Shown one piece after another: positions 12,200 to 23,100 of a stretch of DNA of 64,000 nucleotides. The first letter of the stretch is position 1, and the number at the start of each line of letters is the position of its first letter. The stretch comes from Ulva prolifera (taxonomy: Eukaryota > Chlorophyta > Ulvophyceae > Ulvales > Ulvaceae): assembly GCA_023078555.1 (NCBI GenBank), contig CM041203.1, forward strand, positions 2,185,481-2,249,480, read 5' to 3'. The notes below the pieces were generated by a model, which was not told the origin of the DNA, did no database searches, and worked only from the letters and a program-made list of their open reading frames with translations. A program made the translations under genes and the position numbers.

Positions 12200-14191
12200 C
12201 TATATTCGAATGCCAAGAGCCTCGATTTGCTGTTCCATGCTCTGGCATTTGTGATTGATGTCACTCAGCGCACTCAACTGATTGTCTAATGTGCGCTCCA
12301 TCTGGGCAGCAGGATCGCCCCGACTCACTTGGGAGTCTCTAGCTGCATTGAGTCTTGCAATAGATTGAGCAAGCTCCTGTGCCACCCTGCGCAAAAGTTC
12401 TTGTTTCTGGTGCAACGCTACCCTGGCATCGGGGACAAGTCACGGCACACCAAAGGATTCTTTAAAGACGAGTGGATATATCTACCAACATGTCATGGCA
12501 GTTTGTGAGGGCCTTGAAACGCACTGGCTCAATTGCTCTGACAAAGCCACAGCTCGATCATAAAGAGATATGCGCTTTGAATCGACTGGGTCTCTAAATG
12601 GCTGCTCCTCCTCAAACAGCTTGCTTGATTCATTTTCCATATCATCGACTGTGCTGCGGATCTCTCCCTGATGTGCTTCTAGCATATCTAGTTTCTTGAG
12701 CAGGTTTTCTTGCAACTCAGAAACTCTTACTGCTTCTTGCCCCAGCTGCGTCATATCTCGCCTGCAATTACGCAACAAAAATGCGAAACACATAGGCAAC
12801 TCCACAACACTGCACACGAGGGATGTCACAGCTATGCAGTTCGACTTGTGGCACCTGTTCTGCAGAATGTGGCGGTCCCAAGCCTCCAGCTTCTCGGCCT
12901 CATGATCAAATTGCTTCACATACAACTCTAGTTCATCCCGCCAATGTCGCAGGATTGTTCCAACACTCCTGCCGGAAAGATCTGCCAACGCAGCCGCGGA
13001 CGCAACATCACGAGATCCAGGAGCAGAACTGCTACCTGGGAATGTTGCGCCACTTGTCCCTGCATTGCTCGACGTTGACACGGTGATCGCCCCAGTCGCT
13101 GCGCCGGAAGAACCTGGCAGCCCAAGCAGCGGACTTCCAGCTGCCGATGATGAGCTAGGGACGAGCCCCGAAGATGCGCCGAAAAGCAGAGAGCTAGAAC
13201 TAGGTGTCGATGCTGGTGTTGAGCTGGGGACTGCAAGGCTTGCTGATGAGGCACCAAACAAGCTTGCAGCTGCCGGCTGACTACTGCTGGAGAAGAGGCC
13301 CCCCGCGGCTTGAGACGCAGATGCATTGGGCGTAGACGCAGGGATGGCACTCGTAGTGCTGGGGAGTGACGCCTGACTACCTGATGCTAGGTTACCAAAC
13401 AGAGATGCAGAAGATGCTGGGGCAGATCCGAAGAGGCCTGAGCTAGAAGCTGCACTTGCTGGTGCTGCAGTGGTCTGCACGGAAGTCGTCAAGGAAAAGG
13501 GCTGTGACGTTGGCGCCACCACTGCTGATGCACTTGATGTGGAGCCTGGCATGGAAACTGCGTTTCCAAACAAACCTGACGCACCAAACATCTGTTGACT
13601 GGAACTTGCTGGCAGTCCAGCCCCGAATAGGGACTGCGCTGGCGCTGACTGAGCTCCGAATAACCCGGACGGAGCGGCTGTCGGCCCAGCACTAGATGCG
13701 CCAAACATGATGCCTGAGGATACACCAAAGAGCGAGCTCGATGAAGCACCGAACAAAGATGATGCAGATGAAGCACCAAACATTGGGGCTGCAGAAGTCA
13801 GCTGGGCACTGCCCGAGAGGGTGGGCATTGCACCACCCCCAAACAGGGATGCACTTGTGCTGGCTGCAGCTGACACAGTAGATCCGCCAAATAGGGAAGA
13901 AGGGGCTGGAGCTGCTGATGACTGAGCAAGCATCGAGTTTATAGCACCAGAGCCTCCAGGTGTCGAAGCGCCAAACAGCCCAGCGTTTGGTGCGGCACCA
14001 AACAATGAAGTTCCAGTAGATGCTACACAGCTGCCACCGAAAAGGCCTCCTCCGGAACTGGGGTTTCCGAAAAGGTTGTTCCCGCTGGCGGGAAAAGTCG
14101 CATTGCCGACACCGAAACTCGTTGACTGGGGTTGGGATGAGGCAGGTGCCCCAAAGAGGCTGGGCTGACCAGATGAAGATGCGCCAAACAT
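12200..14191 (-). CDS. NUP62: FG nucleoporin NUP62/Nsp1
   Basis: Central-channel nucleoporin. Exons 14191-12855, 12761-12525 and 12422-12200 join in phase to 598 residues. Roughly the first 385 residues are low-complexity Ser/Ala/Gly/Thr with many LFG, MFG and FGA repeats, which bind transport receptors and form the permeability barrier. The remainder is the Nsp1-type coiled coil: SVGTILRHWRDELE, then AEKLEAWDRHI, then DMENESSKLFEEEQP. It matches the Nup62 segment that trimerises with Nup54 and Nup58 and begins with a similar ILNKW-like motif. An in-frame TGA directly upstream of the ATG at 14191 fixes the start. The length is normal for the family. Confidence 0.93.
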
Positions 14192-16264
14192 TCAAACGCA
14201 ATGAGGTATGATAAATTGTAACGCAGCCACCGCTTTCAGTGCTTCAATGCATACTGCCAATGCTAGGCAGTCTGTGACTGCATGTAATACCGACACAACC
14301 AACAAACCTATTTTGCGGAGAACGATCTTATTCAAGCTACGAAAGCGAGTCAAAATGCAGCTAAGCACCAGCTCTTCGACGTCAGAGCGCAGGCTGCGGC
14401 GTGATCGCTGTCCGACCAACATATACTTGGGCAGCAGTAGAGCGTCTGCCAGCACCACTGATGCAGCTGAACGAGTCAAGCAGCATTTTACATACATGGG
14501 CATCTCGACGCTTGACACGCCTAGAAACGATATTGGATACACCCAAATGCGATGTTCACGCATTGCCTCATCTGTTGGCAGCAAAAGCGCCCTGTAGACA
14601 CAGTCTGCAGTTGTGTCTAGACCAGGCACACAGCTGGGATTCTACACACAAATTCTACACACCGCTGGGATCGTCGGGCAGATTTCAGAAATTAGACAAC
14701 AGCCCGGGCATTGTTGAGGCTGTGCGGCTCACACCGCTCATTGAAGGCAGTTGCAGCAGCACAGCCTAGCGCCGGACAGACATGGATGTGTGGCCATGAT
14801 CGGAAATAGGACCTGGCGCCGCGCGCAACGCTAATCATGTGGGTGATGAAGCCTGGTGCGGTATGCAGTTGCCCCCTTTGCAGCTGTCTAATACGGTCAG
14901 TGCCGCATTATGCATGCCTGATGCAAGCACGCTGAAGGCTTCGAGTTACTACCGCTGTTGTACAGTGGGGAAGGGGGAATTGAGCAGATATCGGCTTCGA
15001 ACACATTATGTTTTTTCAGGAAGCGCTGTAGCATGGCTCCATGCTGAAGAAGGCTTTGGCTGGCTGTTCGACGGCACACATGCCACACGGCGCACTGCCG
15101 CTCTCGACGTCCACACGACAATGTATCACATATGAAGAAGCGACTGTATCCCGTGCAAACAGGAAAGCTGCAAGCGCATGCATGTACAAGCCTCGCCGTT
15201 GCTGCAAGACAATTACAAACTGCGACCACATGAGAGTGTGCACAGCTACAATGCAGTGAAGGTGAAACCATGCTGATACAGCCATACATCATCTAAAGCG
15301 CATTGAGAAGTTGGGAAAGTTGCATAGCCCACCGGTCACTGCGTCCTGAACAGGTCCTAGTGCTAGAGGACAGCACTGCCACAGGGAGACTGCAGATGCC
15401 TGTCTTGTCACAAGCAGCTCACAATGACCTACCAGAAAGCTCAAACCACAATTGGACAGGTGCACGACTGCGTCAGCCTGTACCCCACTGGCTGCGTAGG
15501 CTATGATTTCACTCACTGATGTGCTCCATTCGCTATTGCTCCACCTTGCCTCCTTCTGTGAGTGTTCTTGCTGGCGGCGCCTGTGGCTTGACGACACAAG
15601 GGCCTCGAGTGAGCAGTGCCGTGAGGGCCCTGTACGTGTTCGCTTAGAGCTTCACCAGCTCCCAAATGCATTCTATCTGTTTTCAACTGGTCTGAAGCAG
15701 CCGAGACCTCAGCCTGACGACGACACACCCAGGCGCACAAACTCCACAACAGCTTTCAAGCTCAAACACCGCACCAGCACACAAGCACTCAGTCCACTTC
15801 CCCGCTGCGCCACACAGACGCATCCAAAGCCCGGCCCGCCACCTCAGCCCCTCAAACCCCTCCTACACCCCGTATACATGCATGAAGCTCCGGCCCCATC
15901 CCTGCTCATCTGTACACTGTGGGGTGCGTCAGTACCCTTGTGAGTGTGGATGCCGCTTCATGAGATATCCTGGTTGTGTATTGCGTATCGCCCGTTCACT
16001 CTGAACAGACACAGCGGAATGGGAGATCTAGCATGCCACGTGCGCAATTATTGACACCCAGTGAGTACGACGCATGTTGGTACATGGTCTCATGAACCGC
16101 CGTAGGCGCCGGTAAACATTGCAGACTCAAGACTCGATTTTCTGTTTCGGGTTGGTCATCACCGCATTCCATGCGCACCTCAACATGTAACCTTTGACTG
16201 ACTCTCAATCAGAGGCGTGGAGCGACTGTTCATCCAAAAATGAAAGATTGTGGCCCGTGCCTCC
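14192..16264. other. Intergenic stretch, no gene recognised
   Basis: Two kilobases between NUP62 and the retrotransposon array. A minus-strand open frame of 145 codons lies directly upstream of NUP62 (14192-14629), but it shows no domain. Other frames look like chance. Confidence 0.45.
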
Positions 16265-16378
16265 AAAAATGCACATGTACGGGTCTAGTTACAAACGACA
16301 GCGGCCGGGCATCGAGCCGTTTCTCGGAAACCACTCGCAAATCCACTCACTCATTCATGGCACTAGTCCGGGCACTGG
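16265..16378 (-). mobile_element. Non-LTR retrotransposon, extreme 3' fragment (copy D)
   Basis: About 110 bases matching only the 3' non-coding end of the neighbouring copies (GGGCATCGAGCCG, TTCTCGGAAACC and CCACTCGCAAATCCACTCAC on the plus strand). The tail remnant lies at its left (CATGTACGGGTCTAGTTACA). Its right end abuts the tail of copy A. It is the most diverged and shortest of the four. Confidence 0.75.
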
Positions 16379-17996
16379 TATGTACGGTGACAAAGGACCG
16401 AGGCCAGGCATCGAGCCCTTTCTCGGAATCCACTCGCAAATCCACTTACTCATCCATGGCACTAGGCCGGGCACAAGCGTGTGCCACAGCCCTGCCGGTG
16501 ATTCCAGCCAACGATTGAAGCCCCGCACGGAGCACACTCGCATTCCCTTTGCACAACGCCACACTCACCCGGCGCAAAGCATTCGTCACAAACAAAGCAC
16601 GGTTCACCTTACCACACCGAGACGCAACCTCCGCCAGCCGATTCGAGTGATTCATGGCAGGCTGTCCCAAGCGAATATGCGTCTCATGCGATAACAGCAC
16701 AAAACTATACGCATCAGGGTCGTACAAACGATAACCAGTGCGTTTCTGCAGGTCCCGCGTCTCCGCAGCACCCCCGTCCTCCCGCGCCGCTCAGCCGCAA
16801 TAGGTATCAGCACAGGGGTTCACAACCGACACATCCCCTATGCACAAAGCGTCACCCGGCGGCATAAACATGATGTCCCCCAGTTTCTCCTGGGCCACCG
16901 CCCTGAACACCCGCTCCAGCGCCGTCGCCTGCACGGCAGCGGCCTGCTCCCCATGCCCCGCCGGATCCTGACCACCCGGCGCCGCTGCCGCCGCGGGCGC
17001 CGCTGCCGCCGCCAGGGCCGCAGCCTGCGCTGCATCTGGCGAGTGGCGCCCCATCCGGGCGCTGTTTCCAGCATCAGCGTCGGCGGCCGGAGCAGTCGCA
17101 GGTACCGGTGCCGCGTCCGCACGCGCGACCGGCGGCGGCGGCGGGGCTGCAGGCATCGGCTCCGCGGGCAAGGTCGCCCCACGAGAAGGGCCCGTGATCT
17201 GGGAGGCGGCTGGGGAGGAGCAGGGGGCGGACACGGCGGGCCAGCATGGATCTGCCTCAGAGCGGCCGCGAGCCGTGCGCGGACGAACGGCGCTGTGCGC
17301 GGGATGCGCGTGGATGCCACACATGCGTGGGACCCGATCTCGCGCCATTGGTTTTCAACGATATTGTGGCGCGAAGTCCACGTCCCCGCATTGTGTGTGC
17401 AATTCATCGCGTGGTCGAGATCATGCGGCTGTACGAATGTGCCACATCCGCAGCGCGAGCCGACTGCATTGGGAGGGGCTGGGAACAAGCGTAGGAGACA
17501 CCTGATGCACAGCATGAACTCAATGTCAGTCATGCGCAGCGCGGCAGTGTGCTCAACCAAAGGGTGGCTGCACGGCAAGCACAGCTGCGAAGCCGTGCCA
17601 AGTTGCATGCACCCTCGAGCGTGGTGACATCATGGCTGGCAAGCAGTGCCGCCTGGCGGCGCAGGGCAACCACCTTGGTGACACGCTGCTGCATACCAGG
17701 TAACACCTTGGCGATGGTGTCGCCGCTCGCCGGGCAGCTCCGGATGGAGCTGCTGAGCGACGTTGAGGGCCTGCCAGGTTTCCTGCAAGTGTTGCCCGTG
17801 CGGCCCCCAGAACGGCTGCATGCGCTCGGGGCCTCCTGCGAATGCCTTGTGGCTCACCGCAGATGCAGCGAGGTACGCTCCGTCTGCGACCTCCGGCGGC
17901 GTGGACATGACGCCCAGGCCACCGAGGCGCGCTGGAAGGACGGCTTGTGCGGCCGCACGAGGATCGTCCTGCGGGACTTGCATGATGACATTCACC
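16379..17996 (-). mobile_element. 5'-truncated non-LTR retrotransposon (copy A), broken open frame
   Basis: Reading on the minus strand from 17996: the post-RT region (LPARLGGLGVMSTPPE), then QRVTKVVALRRQAALLASHD, then a Cys/His knuckle (CGCGTF..HDLDHAMNC..RHNIVENQWREIG). An Ala/Pro-rich spacer and GDIMFMPPGDALCIGDVSVVNP follow, then the terminal block (SFVLLSHETHIRLGQPAMNH to VSVALCKGN). This order is that of the C-terminal part of LINE-type polymerase ORFs. At least two frameshifts and a stop break the frame, so it is dead. The reverse transcriptase core is absent (5' truncation). The 3' tail, a degenerate TATGTAC, lies at the left. Confidence 0.85.
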
Positions 17997-18575
17997 TGTA
18001 TGTATGTATGTAGTTACAAAGGATAGAGGCCGGCATCGAGCCATTGCTAGGAATTCACACGCAAATCCACTCACGCAGTCATGGCACTAGGCCGGGCACG
18101 AGCACGTACCACAGCTCGGCCGGTGATGCCAGCCAAAGATTGAAGCCCCGCACGGAGCACAAGAGCATTCCCCTTGCACAACGCCACACTCAACCGGCGC
18201 AGAGCATTCGTCACAAACAAAGCACGGTTCACCTTACCACACCGAGACGCAACCTCCGCCAGCCGATTCAAGTGATTCATGGCAGGCCGCCCCAAGCGAC
18301 CATGCGTCTCATGCGATAACGGCACGAAACTATACGCATCAGGGTCGTACAAACGATAAGCAGTGCGTTTCTGCACGTCCCGCAGCACAGGGGTTCACAA
18401 CTGACACATCTCCTATGCACAAAGGGTCACCCGGCGGCATAAACATGATGTCCCCCAGTTTCTCCTGGGCCACTGCCCTGAACACCTGATCCAGCGCCAT
18501 TGCCTGCGCGGCAGCGGCCTGCTCCCCAGGCCCCGCCGGATCCTGACCACCCGGCGCCGCCGGCGCCGCCGCCGG
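17997..18575 (-). mobile_element. 5'-truncated non-LTR retrotransposon (copy B)
   Basis: Near-identical to copy C over the terminal coding block and 3' UTR. It begins within the Ala/Pro-rich spacer (GGQDPAGPGEQ), contains GDIMFMPPGDPLCIGDVSVVNP, and ends in a tail of TGTA repeats as read on the plus strand (17999-18013). Relative to copy A it lacks roughly 55 bases between the VVNP block and the terminal block. Its tail abuts the 5' end of copy A directly. Confidence 0.85.
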
Positions 18576-18995
18576 GTGTATGTATGTAGTTACAAAGGAC
18601 AGAGGCAGGGCATCGAGCCGTTGCCAGGAATACACACGCAAATCCACTCACGCAGTCATGGCACTAGGCCGGGCACGAGCACGTACCACAGCTCGGCCAG
18701 TGATGCCAGCCAAAGATTGAAGCCCCGCACGGAGCACAAGAGCATTCCCCTTGCACAACGCCACACTCAACCGGCGCAGAGCATTCGTCACAAACAAAGC
18801 ATGGTTCACATTACCACACCGAGACGCAACCTCCGCCAGCCGATTCAAGTGACTCATGGCAGGCCGCCCCAAGCGACCATGCGTCTCATGCGACAACGGC
18901 ACGAAACTATACGCATCAGGGTCGTACAAACGATAAGCAGTGCGTTTCTGCACGTCCCGCGTCTCCGCAGCACCCCCGTCCTCCGCAGCACCCCC
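18576..18995 (-). mobile_element. 5'-truncated non-LTR retrotransposon (copy C)
   Basis: Carries the terminal coding block (YRLYDPDAYSFVPLSHETHG through LSVALCKGN) and 3' UTR, ending in a TGTA-repeat tail at 18578-18590 that abuts copy B. The right boundary, near 18995, is where similarity to the Pro/Ala-coding stretch stops. It differs from copy B at only a handful of positions, so both are recent. Confidence 0.8.
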
Positions 18996-20177
18996 CCATT
19001 CCAATATCAACTGCCGAACGAATCGCACACCACCCGTGATGTCAAAGTCTGAGCACGTTCGTGGCCTTAGATAGTTTGAGCCCACCTTTTGGCACAAAGT
19101 GCTAGGGAGACGCATGTTGCACATTTGACCTTGGCGTACAAAACTGTGTGCTTCGCAATACCATTGGCAGCGCTGCCCCCAGCAAGCTGTTTGATCTTCG
19201 TGGACGAGGCTACTCTTTATGAACTGGTCGCACGGCGAAAACAGCCGCAAGTGGCCACAAAATCATATCTGCCGTACCGGCGTTCAGCCTCTTGTGACAG
19301 AAAGAACTCAGCCTGTGCTGGGAGGATGTGCCTGGTCGTAGGATCATCCCTTTCTCGCGGCGCCGCGGTGCAGCCGGCTCAGCGAACTGCGGCTGATGGC
19401 GCACTCGAAGCCACGCGACGCAGCTGTCACGCGAAGGGACTGCGTTCATCATTCGCGCGTGGGGATTGCTGAAGGACAGCCTCCGCATGAATCAAAGCTG
19501 CACAAAGCTCACGTCATCGGCGTACCAGGATGCCAAGCAACGCAACATTAGCTGCCTTCGCGGGCACTGCAGGCAGCGGTGTCATCTCGGAACTCCCATC
19601 GTGAAAACATTAAAGCCTTGAGAGGCGTACGCGTAGTTCCAGAGCATGAATTTGACCCCTCACTGTGCATCTGCTGCGATCAGGGACGTCGGATACAACA
19701 GAAAAATCCTGCCTTTCGGCAACATCGTCATGCAGATGCCGGTACGATTACATCCTGCGTTGCCCCCAACGTGCAGCGGGCGCGAACAGCTGCAGCCACT
19801 CGCGTTACGTCGTCACTCCCCATCACACCAAGCTCCACCGAACACCGGACGCAACAGCCTTTTGTCCACAGTCAGCGTCAATCGCATCAAACGTGACGCG
19901 CCTGCAAGGCGTAAAGTAGGATCCTCAATGATCGGCGCGCGTGCAGCCAGCTCATCTGGGTTGCGTTGTCATGCTGGTTTACCAGAAGGGCAATGTGGAG
20001 AACAAGGAGTTGTCGCGAGTAGTAGCAGCTCTACGTGGAATTAAGTGTTTGTGCTCATAAACATATCGCCTGGGTGGCCCCAGGTCGTTTCAGATTTTTC
20101 TTAAAAGATCAGCGCATATAAGTAGTAAGCTGCGATTGCAAGTCCGCAAGTCTCGCAGCTCGAAGCTGTGTAGATAG
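18996..20177. other. Intergenic stretch upstream of the cellulose-synthase-like gene
   Basis: No gene recognised. It contains the presumed promoter of the gene starting at 20178. Open frames here are short and unsupported. Confidence 0.4.
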
Positions 20178-23100
20178 ATGGTGTCTGCCGATATCTCATC
20201 CCGGCAAAAGCTGGGCAGTAGCGCCCGCGCAGCACCAGGAGCCACGACGGGGCTACTTCACGCAGACCCTGAGCGCCTACAGGTGCGTGAGCATCGGAAC
20301 TGCATCTGTTTGGGATACTTGAAGGTGTTTGATCTGTGTAGTGGGCGCAATGGTGCTGTCAGGTTGCGCGTGGTCGCTACTCTGTGACATCATCTGCTGT
20401 AGGAACGTAACTGCCCGTCCGCTGGCTCCTTGTCGCGGTCAGTAGAACCATTAGCCAGTTGTGTATGTCCAGGAGTCACTTCAGCAGAAGATCACTGGAG
20501 CCCTGGGGCAGCTGTCCCGCGCTTCAGAATTGTTGTCAACACAGACCGACCTAGCCAGTACTACGCAGCTTGATGATATTCTCGAAGAAGTTATACGTCA
20601 ACAAAATGAAATCGCTGATAAGCATGAATCGTGGGCTGAAGCGGTGGGAGGCGATGCGACACGTACTACGCGACTGGCGGGGATTACGGAGGGATTCGCC
20701 AAAGCCGCCACACATAGATGTGAGTTTCGCATGCTGCACTCTAGGCTATGGTGTGTGTCAAATTTTGCGGGGATGCCTTGTGGTTTTACTTACGCGGAGG
20801 CATTTGCAGTCGATGGGCAGGAGCACAACAAGGAGCTTTACTACGAACGGACCATACAGACGCTCGAGCAGCAGCTTATAGCGTTTCAGAGCGGCCTTGC
20901 CAATGGATCACCAGTTTTCGATATGCGCCTTGCCGAGGCCAGTGAAAACACCCCGTCGCAGCTAGAGGACAACGACGATCAAGAGGTGGCCGAGTACATG
21001 AAACGATGTCGGTATGTGTCAGACCAGGATCTTGTCTCCTGCGTTTTGTGCGGTCATGGGGCTGCTCACAGTTATTCATGTGCAGGATTCCTTCACATGC
21101 AGACCTCATAGATGAAGACAAAACGTTTCAGCCTTTCTTCCGCAAGGTTCATTACGATATCCTTGGCTGCTTCTTCTTCTTTTTCTTCGTCGTCGTCACC
21201 GGTGCCTATGCATACATACGCGTGAAGTACTCCATCTGGCCTCTTGATTACCTGGCTTGGTATGGTGCTGTCGTTTTCGGCATTGAGATGATGGGTGCCA
21301 TCTCGATCATTTTCTACGGCATATGGCTCATTGCACTTCCAGACAACTCAGACATCATCGCTAGGGAGTCTGATCCTAACCTGCGTCGGCACTACCATAT
21401 CCGCGTTCTGGTGCCATGCTACTCTGAGCCATTGCCAATTGTCCAACGGACGGTGCTCGCGGCGCGCCGTGCGATTATCCCGCCAGGTTGCACAGTGTCG
21501 ATTTATCTATGTGACGATGGCAAGAAGGCTGACAAGCGCAAGTTTTGTGACAGCCTGGCCAACACTGCCGGCCCACAGGTGATATATGTCACTGGCCGCA
21601 AGCGCTCTGCTGGCAAAACGCTTAATGGCAAGTCTGAGAACTTGAATCACTGCCTGAAGCTCATTTACGCTGAGGATCGGGGAGATGACGAGGTCCCCAA
21701 CATTCCCTTGACGGAGGTCATGTGCCTCTTTGATGCTGACCAGTCATGCTCCCGCACGTTTTTCACAGCTCTCATGCCGTACATTGACAGTGGCGACAAT
21801 GTGGCAGTGGCCCTTTCGCCCCAGCTCATGTTCAATGTGGACCCAGACATGGACATATTCAACCATCAGAACGTCCATTTCTGGGAAAAGATGCAGCCAG
21901 GCATGGATGCCCTCGGTTTCATCTCACTCACAGGAACGAATATGATTTTGCGGTGCCGCGCTCTACAAGACTGCGGCTGGTTCCCAGTGGACTCGGTCAC
22001 TGAGGATTGGGAGCTGGGTATGCGTATGGTGCGCTCCTATCTGGGATGTCCCGACAACGTGCAAAGGACACAGCAGGTGCCAATGCTGCACTCACTTGTT
22101 TGTGTGTGCGCAAGTTGTAAGTGCATGAGTGCCGCGGTGACAGACGGCAATGAATGTTGATGTGCAGAAGAAGTGGGGTTGGCAGTGCCGCTATGTGCAG
22201 CAGTACAATGCGATTGGTGAGGCGCCGGAAGAAGTGCGACAGATCTTTCAGCAGCGCTCCCGTTGGTGCAAAGGCCATTTCCAGACGTTCTGGTCCAGCC
22301 AGTGCCCGCTTGTTGATCGCCGCCTGGGGATTGTCTTCCAGCTCTGCTACTCATCCACCTGCCTCTCGTACATCTCTGCAGGTATGATCCCTGTTGCACA
22401 TTTGACTAGGCTGGCCGAGGTACATGGCCACCACCCTCTGCGCTGGGCCGGGGGCAGGTTCCGATGGAGCCGGCTGAGACTGACGCCAGGTCGTGTGTGC
22501 AGCGATTGCCATCCCGGTCATGACGCTCGTGCCGATCATCACGCTGCTCTTTGGCTACTTCCCGATCGCGCTGAACCTCCTGACCGTCATCGCCATCACG
22601 GTGTACTACGTGGCGCTGCACTCTGTGACGTACTACTGCCGCTCCATGCGCGAGTTCCGCGCTCTGTGGCTCGCCAACGTCGGCACTTCGATCATGTTCT
22701 GGCCGTTCGGCAAGGCCGCGCTGCTCACGCCGTTCAAGCAGATCGCCGGCAAGGGCCTCACGTTCAAGTCCACCAGCAAGGGCGCCCAGCGGAGCTCCGT
22801 CAGCCTGAAGGAGATCGGGCCGTCCCTCCTGCTCGTGCTCCTCTCCATCCTCGCCTTCCTCTGCGGCATCGTCGACTTTGACATCAACGTCAACGCGCCG
22901 AAGGCGATCGCGCTGTGCTGGGTGCTGTACAACATCGTGCCCCACCTGCTGCTCCTCACCTATGCCCGCTTCGGCTCGAGCGCTGTGCTGCGCTTCATGT
23001 GCACGTTCATGCTCTACACGCAGAGTCTCATCTCCGTCCTGGCCCTCATCCTGCTCTGGGTGCTTTACCCCCGCGAGGAGAACTACGTCCGCGCGACTGA

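Noticed and set aside
14192-14629. A 145-codon minus frame directly upstream of NUP62
   Set aside because: NUP62 has an in-frame stop just before its ATG. This frame shows no recognisable fold, splice links or repeats and could be chance.
17194-17627. Plus-strand open frames across the retrotransposon copy A
   Set aside because: They are antisense to the recognisable LINE C-terminal motifs on the minus strand and are Arg/Gly-rich, as expected of a shadow.
16265-18995. Considered as a CRISPR-like or satellite array because of regular repeats
   Set aside because: The repeat units differ in length (about 110, 1600, 580 and 420 bases), share only their 3' ends, and encode LINE protein motifs, so they are truncated retrotransposons.
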